Source: Chitinophagales bacterium
GTDB lineage: Bacteria > Bacteroidota > Bacteroidia > Chitinophagales > S012-47
Direction: 5' to 3'
Assembly: GCA_015487695.1 (NCBI GenBank)
Contig: WFPF01000034.1
Span: 1-41,293, forward strand
Length of the DNA stretch: 41,293 bases
Part shown: positions 25,297 through 34,631 of the stretch, piece by piece
Numbering within the stretch: position 1 is the stretch's first letter
How the letters are laid out: every line of letters starts with the position of its first letter
Notes under the pieces: model-generated
What the model was told of the DNA's origin: nothing
The model's database searches: none
The model's input: only the letters and a program-made list of their open reading frames with translations
Program-made: the position numbers and the translations under genes

Positions 25297-28203
25297 ATGC
25301 TCAATAAAAAAACAAAGAATCAGATCTTTCTGAATGTGCTCATCCTGCTAGGTTTTCTCTTGATTGCCGTCATTTACAGCTATCCCGTTCTCGAAGGGAT
25401 GGTACTGATACAGGGCGATATAGTACAACACAGGGGAATGGCTCATGAGTTGATTACTTACCGCCTGCTCACGGGCAATGAAGGCCTGTGGACCAACAGC
25501 ATGTTTAGCGGGATGCCCGGATTTTTTATTTCTGTTCATTACACGGCCAATCTCGTATGGGTCTTCTTAAAAGGACTTCTGAGTCCCTTCCCCGTGGCTG
25601 TCAACCTGCCTTTTATTTTAAGTGTGGGCATGTTTGTGCTGCTGAGGGCTTTCAAAGTCAATATCTGGCTGGCGGCTGTGGGAGCCCTGGCTTTTGCCTA
25701 TTCTTCAAACTATCTGATTTCGCTGGAGGCCGGACACAATACCAAAGTGGCTACCATGGGCTATTCAACCGGAGTCCTCGGAGGAATCATTATGGCCTAC
25801 CGGGGCAAGATCAGGCAGGGCCTTGCGATCATTCTCATTTTCATGGCCTTTATGTTTATTCCGAGCCACTTCCAGATTATCTATTACTTCCTTATCATGT
25901 CGCTTCTGATTGCCTCGTATTACTTTGTGGAGGCCTTGCGCGAGAAAAGGCTGATGCACTTTGCTAAAGTGAGCGGATGGATCATCCTTTTCGGAATACT
26001 GGCCTTGCTGCCAAACACAGCCAAAGTTTGGAGCCAGTATGAGCATTCGAAGGAGACCATGCGGGGCGGAGCTTCGGAACTGACGTACAAGGAAAACAAA
26101 GGAGGTCTCGAACGCGACTATGCATTTCGCTGGAGCCTGCGGCCCGAAGAGGTATTGACCATTTATGTGCCCTATTTCATGGGAGGCGGAAGCGGAGAAG
26201 CCCTGGGAGATAACTCAAATGTGGCCAAAGCACTTAAGAAGTTTAATATTCCGAGAGCGCAGCAAAAACAAATACTGGCCAGCGTGCCGACCTATTTTGG
26301 CGAGCAACCCTTTACGTCCGGGCCCAATTATTTCGGTGCCATCGTCATCTTCCTCTTTATTCTGAGCTTTTTCTTGGTCAGGGAGCCGCTGCGCTACTGG
26401 ATTTGGGCAGCTATCGTTCTTTCTTTTTTTATGGCCTGGGGCCGGCATTTCCCGGCTTTCAATAACTTTCTCTTTGACCATCTGCCGCTTTACAATAAAT
26501 TCCGCACCCCCTCGATGGCGCTTCACATTGCAGGTGTTATGGTTCCCTTGCTTGGTTTTGCAGCACTGATGAACTACTTCCGGAAATCGGGGGCTGCATC
26601 GGCCTTCTCGGGAATGGCAAGAATGGAAAGCAAGGAGGGAAAAGCCGGCCTGACGGAGGCAGTGAAGAAGAGTTTTTTCATTGCCATCGGCATACTTCTG
26701 CTTCTGGCTGCCTACGGTCTGGTGCGCGACTTTTCACCGGCCATTGATCAGCAGCGCCTGGGTGGTTCATTCTGGCTGCAGCAACAGGAGTTGTATGACG
26801 CGCTCGTTGCCGACAGGAAGTATCTCTACTTTATGGATATCCTCCGGTCGGGCATTTATGTGACACTCGCTGCTTCCCTGCTCTGGTTCTATCTCAGGGG
26901 AAAGCTGAAGAGCGGACTCCTCCTGCTGGCCGGTCTGGCCCTGCTCACCGTGGTGGATGTCTGGTCGGTGAGCAAGCGATATTTCAATGCCGATGATTTT
27001 GTGGAGGCCCGCTTTGCCGAACAGCGTGTTTCTCCCAGCGGAGCGGATATGCAGATTTTGCAATCGGAATTTAAAAAATGGCCCGAAGCACAGAGCAAGT
27101 TCGAAGCTCTTCGGAAAATATACGGACGCCAAAACAGGGAAGAACTGACCAAAACCCGTTTTGACGCTTTGCTTCTTGCATCGGACTACCGGGTTTTCAA
27201 TCTGAGTACCAACACTTTTAATGACGCCATTACCTCCTATTTTCATAAATCGGTAGGGGGCTATCACCCGGCCAAGCTGCAGCGCTATCAGGACATGATC
27301 GATTATCACCTGAGCAGGCGGCACATCCCGGTTATCAATATGCTGAACACACAATACATCATTGTTCCGGGCAGGAGTAAAGATCCGAACCGGAGTCCGG
27401 ATCCGATTGCTCAGCAGAATCCGGGGGCACTCGGCAATGCATGGTTTGTCTCGGGATTGATGGAAGTGCGGGGACCCAATGACGAGATTCGCATGCTTGA
27501 CAAAGCATACAGGGTGGAAGACCTGACCGGAAAGAACGGGACACACGTGCACAATGAGACCTTCTCGATCGATACCATCGGTTCATTTGAAGAGCTTATT
27601 CTTTCGACCGGCAGCGATTGGGCTTCCAACGGCTTCCGTTTCAATATGGAGAGCCTTCAGCTGCAAGCGGGCCAAAGCATCGTGATAGGCAGCAGCGATT
27701 CGGCCGACATCAAAGCAGGGGCATCCAATCCCGGAGTGGCTCCCCTCCACGCCCGCATTACGCTGGTCTATGAATTCCGCCCCGACCGCGATGCGATCTA
27801 CTCACACAAGCAGGCGGCTTACTTCGGGGGATTGCAGAATTTTGCTCCCGGAGAGGGCGATTATATCAAGCTGGAATCGTATGCACCCAATCGTTTGCTG
27901 TATGAAAGCAATGCATCAGGCGAGCGTTTGGCGGTCTTTTCGGAGATCTATTACCGCAATGGCTGGAAGGCCTATATAGACGGAGAATCGGTAGCACATG
28001 CCAATGTGGATTATATCCTCAGGGCTTTGCGGATTCCGGCAGGCAAACATCAGATTGAGTTTAAGTTTGAACCCAGGAGCTATTATACCGGTTCGAAAGT
28101 ATCGCTGGCCGGTTCCATTGTTTTGATCCTGGTCTTGCTGGGTCTGCTTTACAGCATGTATCGCGATGCGGCAAATGAGCCGGCAGCAAAAGAAGAAGCC
28201 TGA
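25297..28203 (+). CDS. YfhO-like multi-membrane protein (GT-C-type glycosyltransferase)
   Basis: A 968-residue membrane protein. One membrane helix near residues 10-28 precedes a periplasmic loop with GDIVQHRGMAHELITYR (acidic motif), then many helices up to about residue 490, where a further helix block starts (YVTLAASLLWFYLRG). A long soluble domain (about 550-920) ends in NGWKAYIDGESV, and a final helix is followed by a basic/acidic tail. This is the plan of YfhO-family proteins, some of which glycosylate lipoteichoic acid in Firmicutes; the Bacteroidota members are untested. Its stop overlaps the glycosyltransferase start (TGATG), so the two act in one operon, probably in glycan assembly. 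Confidence 0.88.
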   Translation: MLNKKTKNQIFLNVLILLGFLLIAVIYSYPVLEGMVLIQGDIVQHRGMAHELITYRLLTGNEGLWTNSMFSGMPGFFISVHYTANLVWVFLKGLLSPFPVAVNLPFILSVGMFVLLRAFKVNIWLAAVGALAFAYSSNYLISLEAGHNTKVATMGYSTGVLGGIIMAYRGKIRQGLAIILIFMAFMFIPSHFQIIYYFLIMSLLIASYYFVEALREKRLMHFAKVSGWIILFGILALLPNTAKVWSQYEHSKETMRGGASELTYKENKGGLERDYAFRWSLRPEEVLTIYVPYFMGGGSGEALGDNSNVAKALKKFNIPRAQQKQILASVPTYFGEQPFTSGPNYFGAIVIFLFILSFFLVREPLRYWIWAAIVLSFFMAWGRHFPAFNNFLFDHLPLYNKFRTPSMALHIAGVMVPLLGFAALMNYFRKSGAASAFSGMARMESKEGKAGLTEAVKKSFFIAIGILLLLAAYGLVRDFSPAIDQQRLGGSFWLQQQELYDALVADRKYLYFMDILRSGIYVTLAASLLWFYLRGKLKSGLLLLAGLALLTVVDVWSVSKRYFNADDFVEARFAEQRVSPSGADMQILQSEFKKWPEAQSKFEALRKIYGRQNREELTKTRFDALLLASDYRVFNLSTNTFNDAITSYFHKSVGGYHPAKLQRYQDMIDYHLSRRHIPVINMLNTQYIIVPGRSKDPNRSPDPIAQQNPGALGNAWFVSGLMEVRGPNDEIRMLDKAYRVEDLTGKNGTHVHNETFSIDTIGSFEELILSTGSDWASNGFRFNMESLQLQAGQSIVIGSSDSADIKAGASNPGVAPLHARITLVYEFRPDRDAIYSHKQAAYFGGLQNFAPGEGDYIKLESYAPNRLLYESNASGERLAVFSEIYYRNGWKAYIDGESVAHANVDYILRALRIPAGKHQIEFKFEPRSYYTGSKVSLAGSIVLILVLLGLLYSMYRDAANEPAAKEEA

Positions 28204-29513
28204 TGAAAAAAGTGCTGATAATCAGCTATTACTGGCCTCCGGCAAGTGGCCCGGGGGTGCAGCGTTGGTTGAAATTTGCCCGCTACCTACCGGATTATGG
28301 TTATCAGCCTCTGGTCATCACACCGAAAAGCGGAAGCTATCCCAACCGCGATGACACACTTCTTGCTGAGGTTCCGCCCTCGATTCAGGTGCTGCACACC
28401 AGGACGGTGGAACCGTTTAAGCTTTTCAACCTGCTCAGCGGGCAGCGCAAACGCGGCAAGGCCTCCGCTGTGGGGATGGCTGATATCCGGGGTTCGAAAT
28501 CATGGATTAAAAAGGCCGCTGCATATATCCGGGCCAACTGGTTTATTCCCGATGCCCGTGTCGGCTGGGTGCCCTACGCCCTGATGGCGGCTGAGAAACT
28601 GTTGAAAAGTGAAGAAGTGGTGGCGGTAATTACGACCGGTCCGCCACACAGCACGCACCTTAGCGGCTTGCGGTTGAAAAGAAAATACGGAATAAAATGG
28701 CTTGCAGACATGCGCGATCCGTGGACGGAGATTTATTACAATGCCTATTTGCCGCGAACGGCCAAAAGCCAGGCCCGGGATCAGGCGCTGGAAGACGAGG
28801 TTTTGCGTTCGGCAGATTTGGTGTTGACCGTAAGCCCGGGTCTTCAGCGCGCTTTTAGCAATAGGGCGGCTCGCACGGAAGTGATCTACAACGGCTATGA
28901 CCCGGCTGACTTTGACGAAATGAAAACAACAGAGGCTACGGACTCTTTTTTTAAGCTCTCCTATGTTGGGAATTTTAAAGCCAATCAAAATATCGAAGCT
29001 TTGTGGCAGGCGATTGTGTCATTGCTTGAAAGAAATGAAGCTTTTAAAAAGCATTTCAGGCTGGAGTTGACCGGAAATATCAGCCCCAGCGTGGTGGATA
29101 CAATAGCAAAGACCGGCCTGGAACCTTATCTGGAGCTGAAAGAATTTGCTGAGCACCGCAAGGCCGTGGCCACGATGCTCAGCAGTTCGGTCCTTCTTTT
29201 CCCCATTCCGCAGACGGCCGGAAACAAGCAAATATTAACAGGTAAAATTTTTGAGTATCTGGCATCGGGCACACCCATGCTGTCCATCGGACCGCTTGAT
29301 GGGGATGCCGCTCATATTTTGAGCCGGGCCGGACGCTATCCCATGATTGATTATGCAGATCAGGAATTGATCGAGAAAAGACTGGGTGATCTTTTTGAAG
29401 CGTGGCTTCCGGAGAAAAAATTAAAGAAAGTTCCTGCGAAGAATGTCGAAGAATTCTCGCGTCCTGCGCTCACCGGCCGGCTCGTGGAACTGATTGAAAC
29501 GCTGCGAGAATGA
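28203..29513 (+). CDS. Glycosyltransferase, family 4-like (GT-B fold)
   Basis: A 436-residue cytoplasmic or membrane-associated glycosyltransferase that transfers a sugar from an activated nucleotide donor. The N-terminal acceptor domain starts VLIISYYWPPASGPGVQRW, with the loop ITTGPPHSTHLSG and WLADMRDPWTE; the C-terminal donor domain has SYVGNFKANQNIEALW and GKIFEYLASGTPML (about residues 341-354), where the Glu is in the usual E-x7-E region. It is coupled to the YfhO gene (ATG at 28203) and to the next gene (ATGA at 29510-29513). The sugar is not predictable. Confidence 0.9.
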   Translation: MKKVLIISYYWPPASGPGVQRWLKFARYLPDYGYQPLVITPKSGSYPNRDDTLLAEVPPSIQVLHTRTVEPFKLFNLLSGQRKRGKASAVGMADIRGSKSWIKKAAAYIRANWFIPDARVGWVPYALMAAEKLLKSEEVVAVITTGPPHSTHLSGLRLKRKYGIKWLADMRDPWTEIYYNAYLPRTAKSQARDQALEDEVLRSADLVLTVSPGLQRAFSNRAARTEVIYNGYDPADFDEMKTTEATDSFFKLSYVGNFKANQNIEALWQAIVSLLERNEAFKKHFRLELTGNISPSVVDTIAKTGLEPYLELKEFAEHRKAVATMLSSSVLLFPIPQTAGNKQILTGKIFEYLASGTPMLSIGPLDGDAAHILSRAGRYPMIDYADQELIEKRLGDLFEAWLPEKKLKKVPAKNVEEFSRPALTGRLVELIETLRE

Positions 29514-30628
29514 AAGAAATCATTGATATTGCCACATTCGAGCGATCCTCCTCCTTTTATCCGGAGCTGGATCTCATACTGACGGTCAAGAGTTTCGACT
29601 TGTCGGGTATTCGGAAGAGGTATCTGAATTCGAGAAAAAAGAACAGCGGCCGGGCAGGAAGTGTAGAGCGCAGAGAGCCGGGAAAAGGCGGATTGGTAGA
29701 GTTGAAAATTGCCGCTGGCCGCATTCGCGATTTGGAGGTGATAAGCCGCCTGACAGAACCCCGGGGCATTGATATGTCCGGGGGTGCATTGGCCATAGCC
29801 GCAGAAAATAAGATTTATCATCTCAGCAGGGAGGGAAAGACAAGCGTACTCGAGGACCCCTGGTTCTCATATATTCATACCGTACGTTTCAATCCGCATG
29901 ATCCCGCTTACCTTCTGATTTCCTCTTCCGGCCTTGATCTGATCAAAGAATATGATATCAACTCGGGAAGGTGTAGCTATGAATGGCTGGCCTGGGAACA
30001 CGGGTATGCAAGAAGCCGCGATCCGGAAAGCGGTGAAACGATCTGGCTGACGCGTTCACCCACCGAAGCAGAACGGAGGCGAAGCCGCGGTGAGCAGGTA
30101 AGACTGCTGGAAAACCCGCAGAACGAGCATCTTCCCACTGCCATGCGGGCCGCCTTTATCAACTCCGCAGACTATTCGGACAAGCCGGGGAAAATTATCG
30201 CTACATTTTTTCATGAGGGCAAGGTGGTGGAGATTGACCGCGAGAGTGGCCGCACACGTGATCTTCTCAATGATCTGAAGAATCCGCACGGAGGGCATGT
30301 CTATAATGCGCAGCTGCGCGCAACAAGTACCGGATCAGGTGAGATTGTTTTAAAAGGCGAGAGGGAACAGCGAATCTCGCTGGCTTCACTCAAAGGAAAG
30401 CCCAGGGAGTTGGGCGATCTGGAATGGATACAAAACAGCATTTCGCATGAGAATCTGATCATTGCCATCGACTCCAACCGTACTTCATTTGTAATAATAG
30501 ATCCTGCCTCTGCCCGCTATGATCTCATTCCGTATGATGACAACTGGGCCGTTCAGGACCTCGTGATAGGCCGGGCAAGTGAGGCCCAGCATCATAAACT
30601 GAATGCCTTAAGTGAACCACCGGATTAG
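29510..30628 (+). CDS. Protein of unknown function, probable beta-propeller
   Basis: This 372-residue protein starts inside the stop of the glycosyltransferase gene (ATGA), so it is made with it. It has no signal peptide or membrane helix. Repeating strands with small-hydrophobic-aspartate turns (GGALAIAAENKIYHLSREG, HTVRFNPHDPAYLLISSSG, GKIIATFFHEGKVVEIDRES) suggest a WD/NHL-like propeller of about six blades. The motif NPHGGHVYNAQL (about residues 262-273) carries conserved-looking His residues. I do not recognise the family. A role with the YfhO and GT proteins in glycan synthesis is inferred only from the operon. It overlaps the convergent PIG-L gene by 21 bases. Confidence 0.75.
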   Translation: MKEIIDIATFERSSSFYPELDLILTVKSFDLSGIRKRYLNSRKKNSGRAGSVERREPGKGGLVELKIAAGRIRDLEVISRLTEPRGIDMSGGALAIAAENKIYHLSREGKTSVLEDPWFSYIHTVRFNPHDPAYLLISSSGLDLIKEYDINSGRCSYEWLAWEHGYARSRDPESGETIWLTRSPTEAERRRSRGEQVRLLENPQNEHLPTAMRAAFINSADYSDKPGKIIATFFHEGKVVEIDRESGRTRDLLNDLKNPHGGHVYNAQLRATSTGSGEIVLKGEREQRISLASLKGKPRELGDLEWIQNSISHENLIIAIDSNRTSFVIIDPASARYDLIPYDDNWAVQDLVIGRASEAQHHKLNALSEPPD

Positions 30629-31234
30629 CTCGAAAGCTTCGGCATATTCCACATTGATTTGAATTCCGCGCACCTGCGCCAGGCTTCGTATGAAATTATC
30701 TTTCATGTAGGGGCGGTGTTGCTGGCTTTTGTACTCATGCAGGGCATTCATCTTGGCGTCCAATTGAGAGGAACTCACTTTAACATGAAAATTGGAATTA
30801 AAAGAGAGGCTGTTCCATGGAAGTTCATATCCCAGAATCCGTGAATGTTTAAAAGCCCTGAGGCCTTCTTCGTATATCACATGGTGGTCCTGGTGTACAT
30901 CATTGCTGTTGGGAAGCAGTACAAGATCAGGACTTATTTCCTTCTTTAATTTTACCATTTCTTCGAGAATGGCCTGCCTGTATTGAGGGAAGTCGCGCAC
31001 CGGAAAATCGAAAGTGATCGTATGGCTTTTGTCAATGCCCAGTTTTGAAACGGCTGACCGAAGTTCCTCATAGAGCTGGTACGAAGCATAGCCGGCAGGC
31101 AGGGATTTCTTGCAGGGCGAGAATGCCGCATACCAGATTTCCTTTCCTTCATCTGACCATCGTCTGAGCGATGCCCCGCTTGACAACTCTCCATCATCGG
31201 GGTGCGGAGCAAGTAACAATATTCTTTCAATCAC
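30608..31234 (-). CDS. PIG-L/LmbE family deacetylase
   Basis: Zinc-dependent N-deacetylase of the LmbE/PIG-L fold, acting on N-acetylated sugars or related small amides. The metal motif PHPDD is at residues 10-14 (His11, Asp13, Asp14), and a second ligand region NDVHQDH follows at 111-117 (His114, Asp116, His117). Length is 208 residues, normal for the compact bacterial form. It lies 16 bases after the polysaccharide-deacetylase-like gene on the same strand, so the two are probably one operon, and its neighbours suggest a sugar substrate for the surface glycan. Bacillithiol-type deacetylation is a possible alternative given the YtxJ-like gene, but the locus is different. Confidence 0.9.
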   Translation of the reverse strand: MIERILLLAPHPDDGELSSGASLRRWSDEGKEIWYAAFSPCKKSLPAGYASYQLYEELRSAVSKLGIDKSHTITFDFPVRDFPQYRQAILEEMVKLKKEISPDLVLLPNSNDVHQDHHVIYEEGLRAFKHSRILGYELPWNSLSFNSNFHVKVSSSQLDAKMNALHEYKSQQHRPYMKDNFIRSLAQVRGIQINVEYAEAFELIRWFT

Positions 31235-31250
31235 GGATTACATTTTTTTA

Positions 31251-32591
31251 TCAGAAAGAGTCAAAATTAATGGAATATTCTTTTTGAATCTCTTCGGGCC
31301 CGATCGACCGGATATTGTGATCGCGGCAATACTGTAGAATGCTTATGTATACAGACTTCCAGCCTTTAAACTTGTATGGGGTAAAGAACTGGTTATGCCA
31401 AAGGATGCTGATTACGGCATCATTCTTATACGATTCGAGAAATTGAAGAATGAGTTCCTGCGCCCGTGAAGGCGAAAATTTCTTATAATTCCTGAGTGTA
31501 CGATCCATGATATTCAACGGGACTTCGACAAAATTAAAGGGCCGGTCATTCAAAATGTCATAGGGATGATAGGGCAGCGAAAAACAGTTTCTGAATCCCG
31601 GTTCTTCGGCAAAACCGAGGGAATAGTCCTGGGTTACATTGTGGGAAAGAACGGGAAAATCATTTTGAATATTAAATCGAAGGAAATGATAGCGGTTAAT
31701 CTTTTCATATAAACCCTCAGGCAGCTTTTCAAATTCTTCGCTGAAAGAAAAGTGAGAGGCACTTTTATGCAGGCCATTGACCGAGCCCCTCGATTTAATT
31801 TTTTGCATCAACTCGCGGATCTGTGCAGACCCAATGCGATAGTCGGCATTCTTAATTGCCGGGTCAAGCGTGCTTTTACCTTTTACGGGCAGCCAGAAGA
31901 AGACGGAGGTAAACCCAAATTGCTCTTCAATTTGCAGGATATCCTCGATGGTATTCCATACACTTTTTGTCTTTGGATTGGTGAGAAGTGCCGTTAGCAA
32001 GCTGATAAACCCTTTGGCATTCCCTTGTTTCAGGGTGGCCAGCCAATCCTGGGGAAAAGAGCCAAAAAGAGAATCAATATCATGAGTCAGCACAATGCGT
32101 GATGATCTCGGCTCCCTTCTTGAAACCCGGTGACGTGTTTGAATTTCTTTGATTAGTGCATCGAAGTATTTGTTAACGAGATTCTTTCCGGCCACAGCGT
32201 AGTGCTTCTGATAACTGGCCTCGTATGGAAATCTTCCAAATGCATCACGGGCATTGTTGTCGTATTCCTGCAGGCAGCTGATCATGTAAAAGGCAGAAGA
32301 AAGATAGTCCGGCCTTCCATCCTCACATTTGATTACAGCTTCCTCCTTAAAATATTCTCTCCAGTCAAAACTATGGCTGCAATATTTCTCAAGAAACAGC
32401 TCCGATATGCGAATGTCTGCTTCAGCATCTTCAGAAACAGTTATCACCGTACCCGCTTCGAATGAGAGTCCGCACGTATGCTGAAGCAGAGCAAGCGTGT
32501 ATTTCAAAGCATTTTCCGCTTTTTGATATTGTGGTTTGAGATTGATCCTGAATGACACGGGCAAGTATTCTTGAGGCATGAAAATACTCAT
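31251..32591 (-). CDS. Polysaccharide-deacetylase-like protein (NodB-type fold, long N-terminal region)
   Basis: I start it at the ATG at 32591, giving about 446 residues; an in-frame TTG at 32609 and an ATG at 32579 are alternatives. The N-terminal 160 residues resemble DUF7033, which is often joined to deacetylase domains in Bacteroidota glycan loci. The NodB-like domain shows LTHDID (168-173; Asp pair as in the metal site), a FFWLPVKG strand, VNGLHKSASHF (271-281) and a C-terminal ISILWHNQFF. No signal peptide, so it may act in the cytoplasm or on membrane-linked sugars. Deacetylase activity is likely but not proven; some DUF7033 relatives may be inactive. Confidence 0.83.
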   Translation of the reverse strand: MSIFMPQEYLPVSFRINLKPQYQKAENALKYTLALLQHTCGLSFEAGTVITVSEDAEADIRISELFLEKYCSHSFDWREYFKEEAVIKCEDGRPDYLSSAFYMISCLQEYDNNARDAFGRFPYEASYQKHYAVAGKNLVNKYFDALIKEIQTRHRVSRREPRSSRIVLTHDIDSLFGSFPQDWLATLKQGNAKGFISLLTALLTNPKTKSVWNTIEDILQIEEQFGFTSVFFWLPVKGKSTLDPAIKNADYRIGSAQIRELMQKIKSRGSVNGLHKSASHFSFSEEFEKLPEGLYEKINRYHFLRFNIQNDFPVLSHNVTQDYSLGFAEEPGFRNCFSLPYHPYDILNDRPFNFVEVPLNIMDRTLRNYKKFSPSRAQELILQFLESYKNDAVISILWHNQFFTPYKFKGWKSVYISILQYCRDHNIRSIGPEEIQKEYSINFDSF

Positions 32592-32658
32592 GCCAGGCAC
32601 TTTATCCAATTGAATTAAGGTTCTTTGAAAGCAAAATGATATTATTGACCGAGCCGAG

Positions 32659-32666
32659 TATATTTG
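32659..32666 (+). promoter_or_regulatory. Candidate -7 box (TATATTTG) for the asnB-glycan operon
   Basis: TATATTTG matches TAnnTTTG, 106 bases before the asnB ATG, so the transcript would have an untranslated leader of about 95 bases. No usual -33 element is seen at about 20 bases; a TTG lies only 11 bases upstream. Confidence 0.35.
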
Positions 32667-32772
32667 CAGGAGCAGAGAAAGAGAGGCTGAAATAGCTTTT
32701 TATTATGCGAATCAAAAATGAAGTTCGAAGCAGCATTCATGCAAATAGCCAGTAAAAAAGAGACAGAATAAA

Positions 32773-34602
32773 ATGTGTGGTATAGCCGGTTTTATTGACG
32801 CAGGGTTTGGCAGGGATTCCGGAATGGAGCTATTGAGCCGGATGCTGGAAACAATCGGACATCGCGGGCCTGACTCCCGGGGATTATGGAATGAGGGTCC
32901 TGTATTTCTGGGTCACAACCGACTAAGCATTATTGACCTTTCGGACGAAGCGAACCAACCTTTTTCGGACGGGGAATTGCACCTGGTTTTTAATGGTGAA
33001 ATTTACAATTATATCGAATTGAGGGAGGAGTTGATATCTCTCGGACAGGAGTTTAGGACGAGCTCCGATACGGAAGTACTAATTAAAAGCTATCGACAAT
33101 GGGGCACGGAATGTGTGGAGCGCTTTGTGGGCATGTGGGCATTTGCCCTGTGGGACAGCCGCTCGGAGCAACTTTTTTGCTCTCGTGACCGCTTCGGGAT
33201 AAAGCCTTTTTATTATATAAGCAATGGGGAGCGTTTCTGCTTTGCATCAGAATATAAACCATTAAAAAAGACAGACCTCTTTTCAAACGAGCTAAATATA
33301 AATCAGATATACAGAGGCCTGCAGCTCGGATGGTTAAATTACAAGGATGAAAGCTATTTTAGCTGTATTAAAATTCTGCCGGCCGCACACAACTTGCTGA
33401 TCACCAAAGGCCGGATAAAGATTTGGAGATACTGGGATGTGGATGTTACCCGAAAAAGCTCACTTGGATTTGAGGAAAAGAAGGAAGAATTCAAGAGATT
33501 GTTTTTACAGAGTATACGCCAGCATTCCCGTTCAGATGTGGTGCTGGCCAGTTGCCTGAGCGGTGGATTGGACAGCTCTGCCATCGTGTCTGCAGCCGCC
33601 AGGCTGAATTCGAAAAATGTATTTAAGACATTCACCATATACTATGACGGAGACGGGGAGGTAGATGAGCGGGAATTCGCCAATGCCGTTATTGAGGACA
33701 ACTCAAATGTGGAGCCCTATTTCTACTCTCCCCGCGAGACGGAAATAGAAGAGGCCCTTCATGATGTGATCCATTATTTTGACGTTCCCATTGCCGGTAG
33801 TGCCCCGATTTCACGGCATTTTCTGATGCGGATGATTCGGGAGCATGACATTAAGGTAGTCCTGGATGGCCAGGGGTCAGACGAGTATCTGGCCGGATAT
33901 CGGCATACGGCTCCCAGATATCTGGCAGATGTCATAAGCAGGCTACATCCGGGCAAATATATGAAAACGCTTTCTGTCATCCGGCAGAATGAGGGTCTTG
34001 CATTTGGAAACGTGATGGATGTTATTGCAAAATCCTTTCTGCATTTGTTTTTAAACGAGGAACAGATCGCTAACCTTGAATACAGAAAAGGTATTTTTCT
34101 TCCGTTAAACAATCAATCAATTGTCAGACTGAAGAAGCAGAAAGGCAGTAGAGTGGATGAGTTTCTTTATCACTTGCTCTTTGATACCAAATTGAATTCC
34201 CTCTTACATACGGAAGACAGAAATTCCATGGCCTACTCCATTGAAGCCCGGGTTCCGTTTTTAGACCATCGATTGGTCGAATTCGGATTCACACTGAGCA
34301 ATGATGACCGATATCATATGGGCGTGAGCAAGTATATACTCAGGGAGGGATTGAAGGATCTACTGCCTGACAAAGTTTATAACAGAAAAGACAAAAAGGG
34401 ATTTGTAACACCCGGAGAAACGAAATGGCTTAGAGGGCCACTTAGGCATTACCTCGGGGAAATGAAGCAGGCAGACTATGATTTTCTGCATATGGATCGT
34501 GTGAGGTCACTGATTGCTGAGTACGAAAGTGGTTCAAATAAGGATGTCAGGCTGATTTGGAGATTAATGACTTTGCACATTTGGTTGAAGAAGAATATAT
34601 AA
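32773..34602 (+). CDS. asnB: Asparagine synthase-like glutamine amidotransferase
   Basis: Transfers ammonia from glutamine to an acid group in an ATP-dependent reaction. The N-terminal glutaminase domain begins MCGIAGFID with Cys2 as the nucleophile and continues IGHRGPDSRG and GEIYNYIELRE. The synthase domain has the PP-loop SGGLDSS at residues 263-269 and VVLDGQGSDEYLAGY later. Length is 609 residues, as in AsnB. In glycan clusters such enzymes amidate uronic acids or similar sugars rather than aspartate (compare WbpS-type proteins), and the neighbours fit that reading; plain asparagine synthesis is the alternative. It is first in the plus-strand operon with a glycosyltransferase and a sulfotransferase. 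Confidence 0.9.
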   Translation: MCGIAGFIDAGFGRDSGMELLSRMLETIGHRGPDSRGLWNEGPVFLGHNRLSIIDLSDEANQPFSDGELHLVFNGEIYNYIELREELISLGQEFRTSSDTEVLIKSYRQWGTECVERFVGMWAFALWDSRSEQLFCSRDRFGIKPFYYISNGERFCFASEYKPLKKTDLFSNELNINQIYRGLQLGWLNYKDESYFSCIKILPAAHNLLITKGRIKIWRYWDVDVTRKSSLGFEEKKEEFKRLFLQSIRQHSRSDVVLASCLSGGLDSSAIVSAAARLNSKNVFKTFTIYYDGDGEVDEREFANAVIEDNSNVEPYFYSPRETEIEEALHDVIHYFDVPIAGSAPISRHFLMRMIREHDIKVVLDGQGSDEYLAGYRHTAPRYLADVISRLHPGKYMKTLSVIRQNEGLAFGNVMDVIAKSFLHLFLNEEQIANLEYRKGIFLPLNNQSIVRLKKQKGSRVDEFLYHLLFDTKLNSLLHTEDRNSMAYSIEARVPFLDHRLVEFGFTLSNDDRYHMGVSKYILREGLKDLLPDKVYNRKDKKGFVTPGETKWLRGPLRHYLGEMKQADYDFLHMDRVRSLIAEYESGSNKDVRLIWRLMTLHIWLKKNI

Positions 34603-34631
34603 AAATAGAAGTCAAATCATAAACATCAGAG

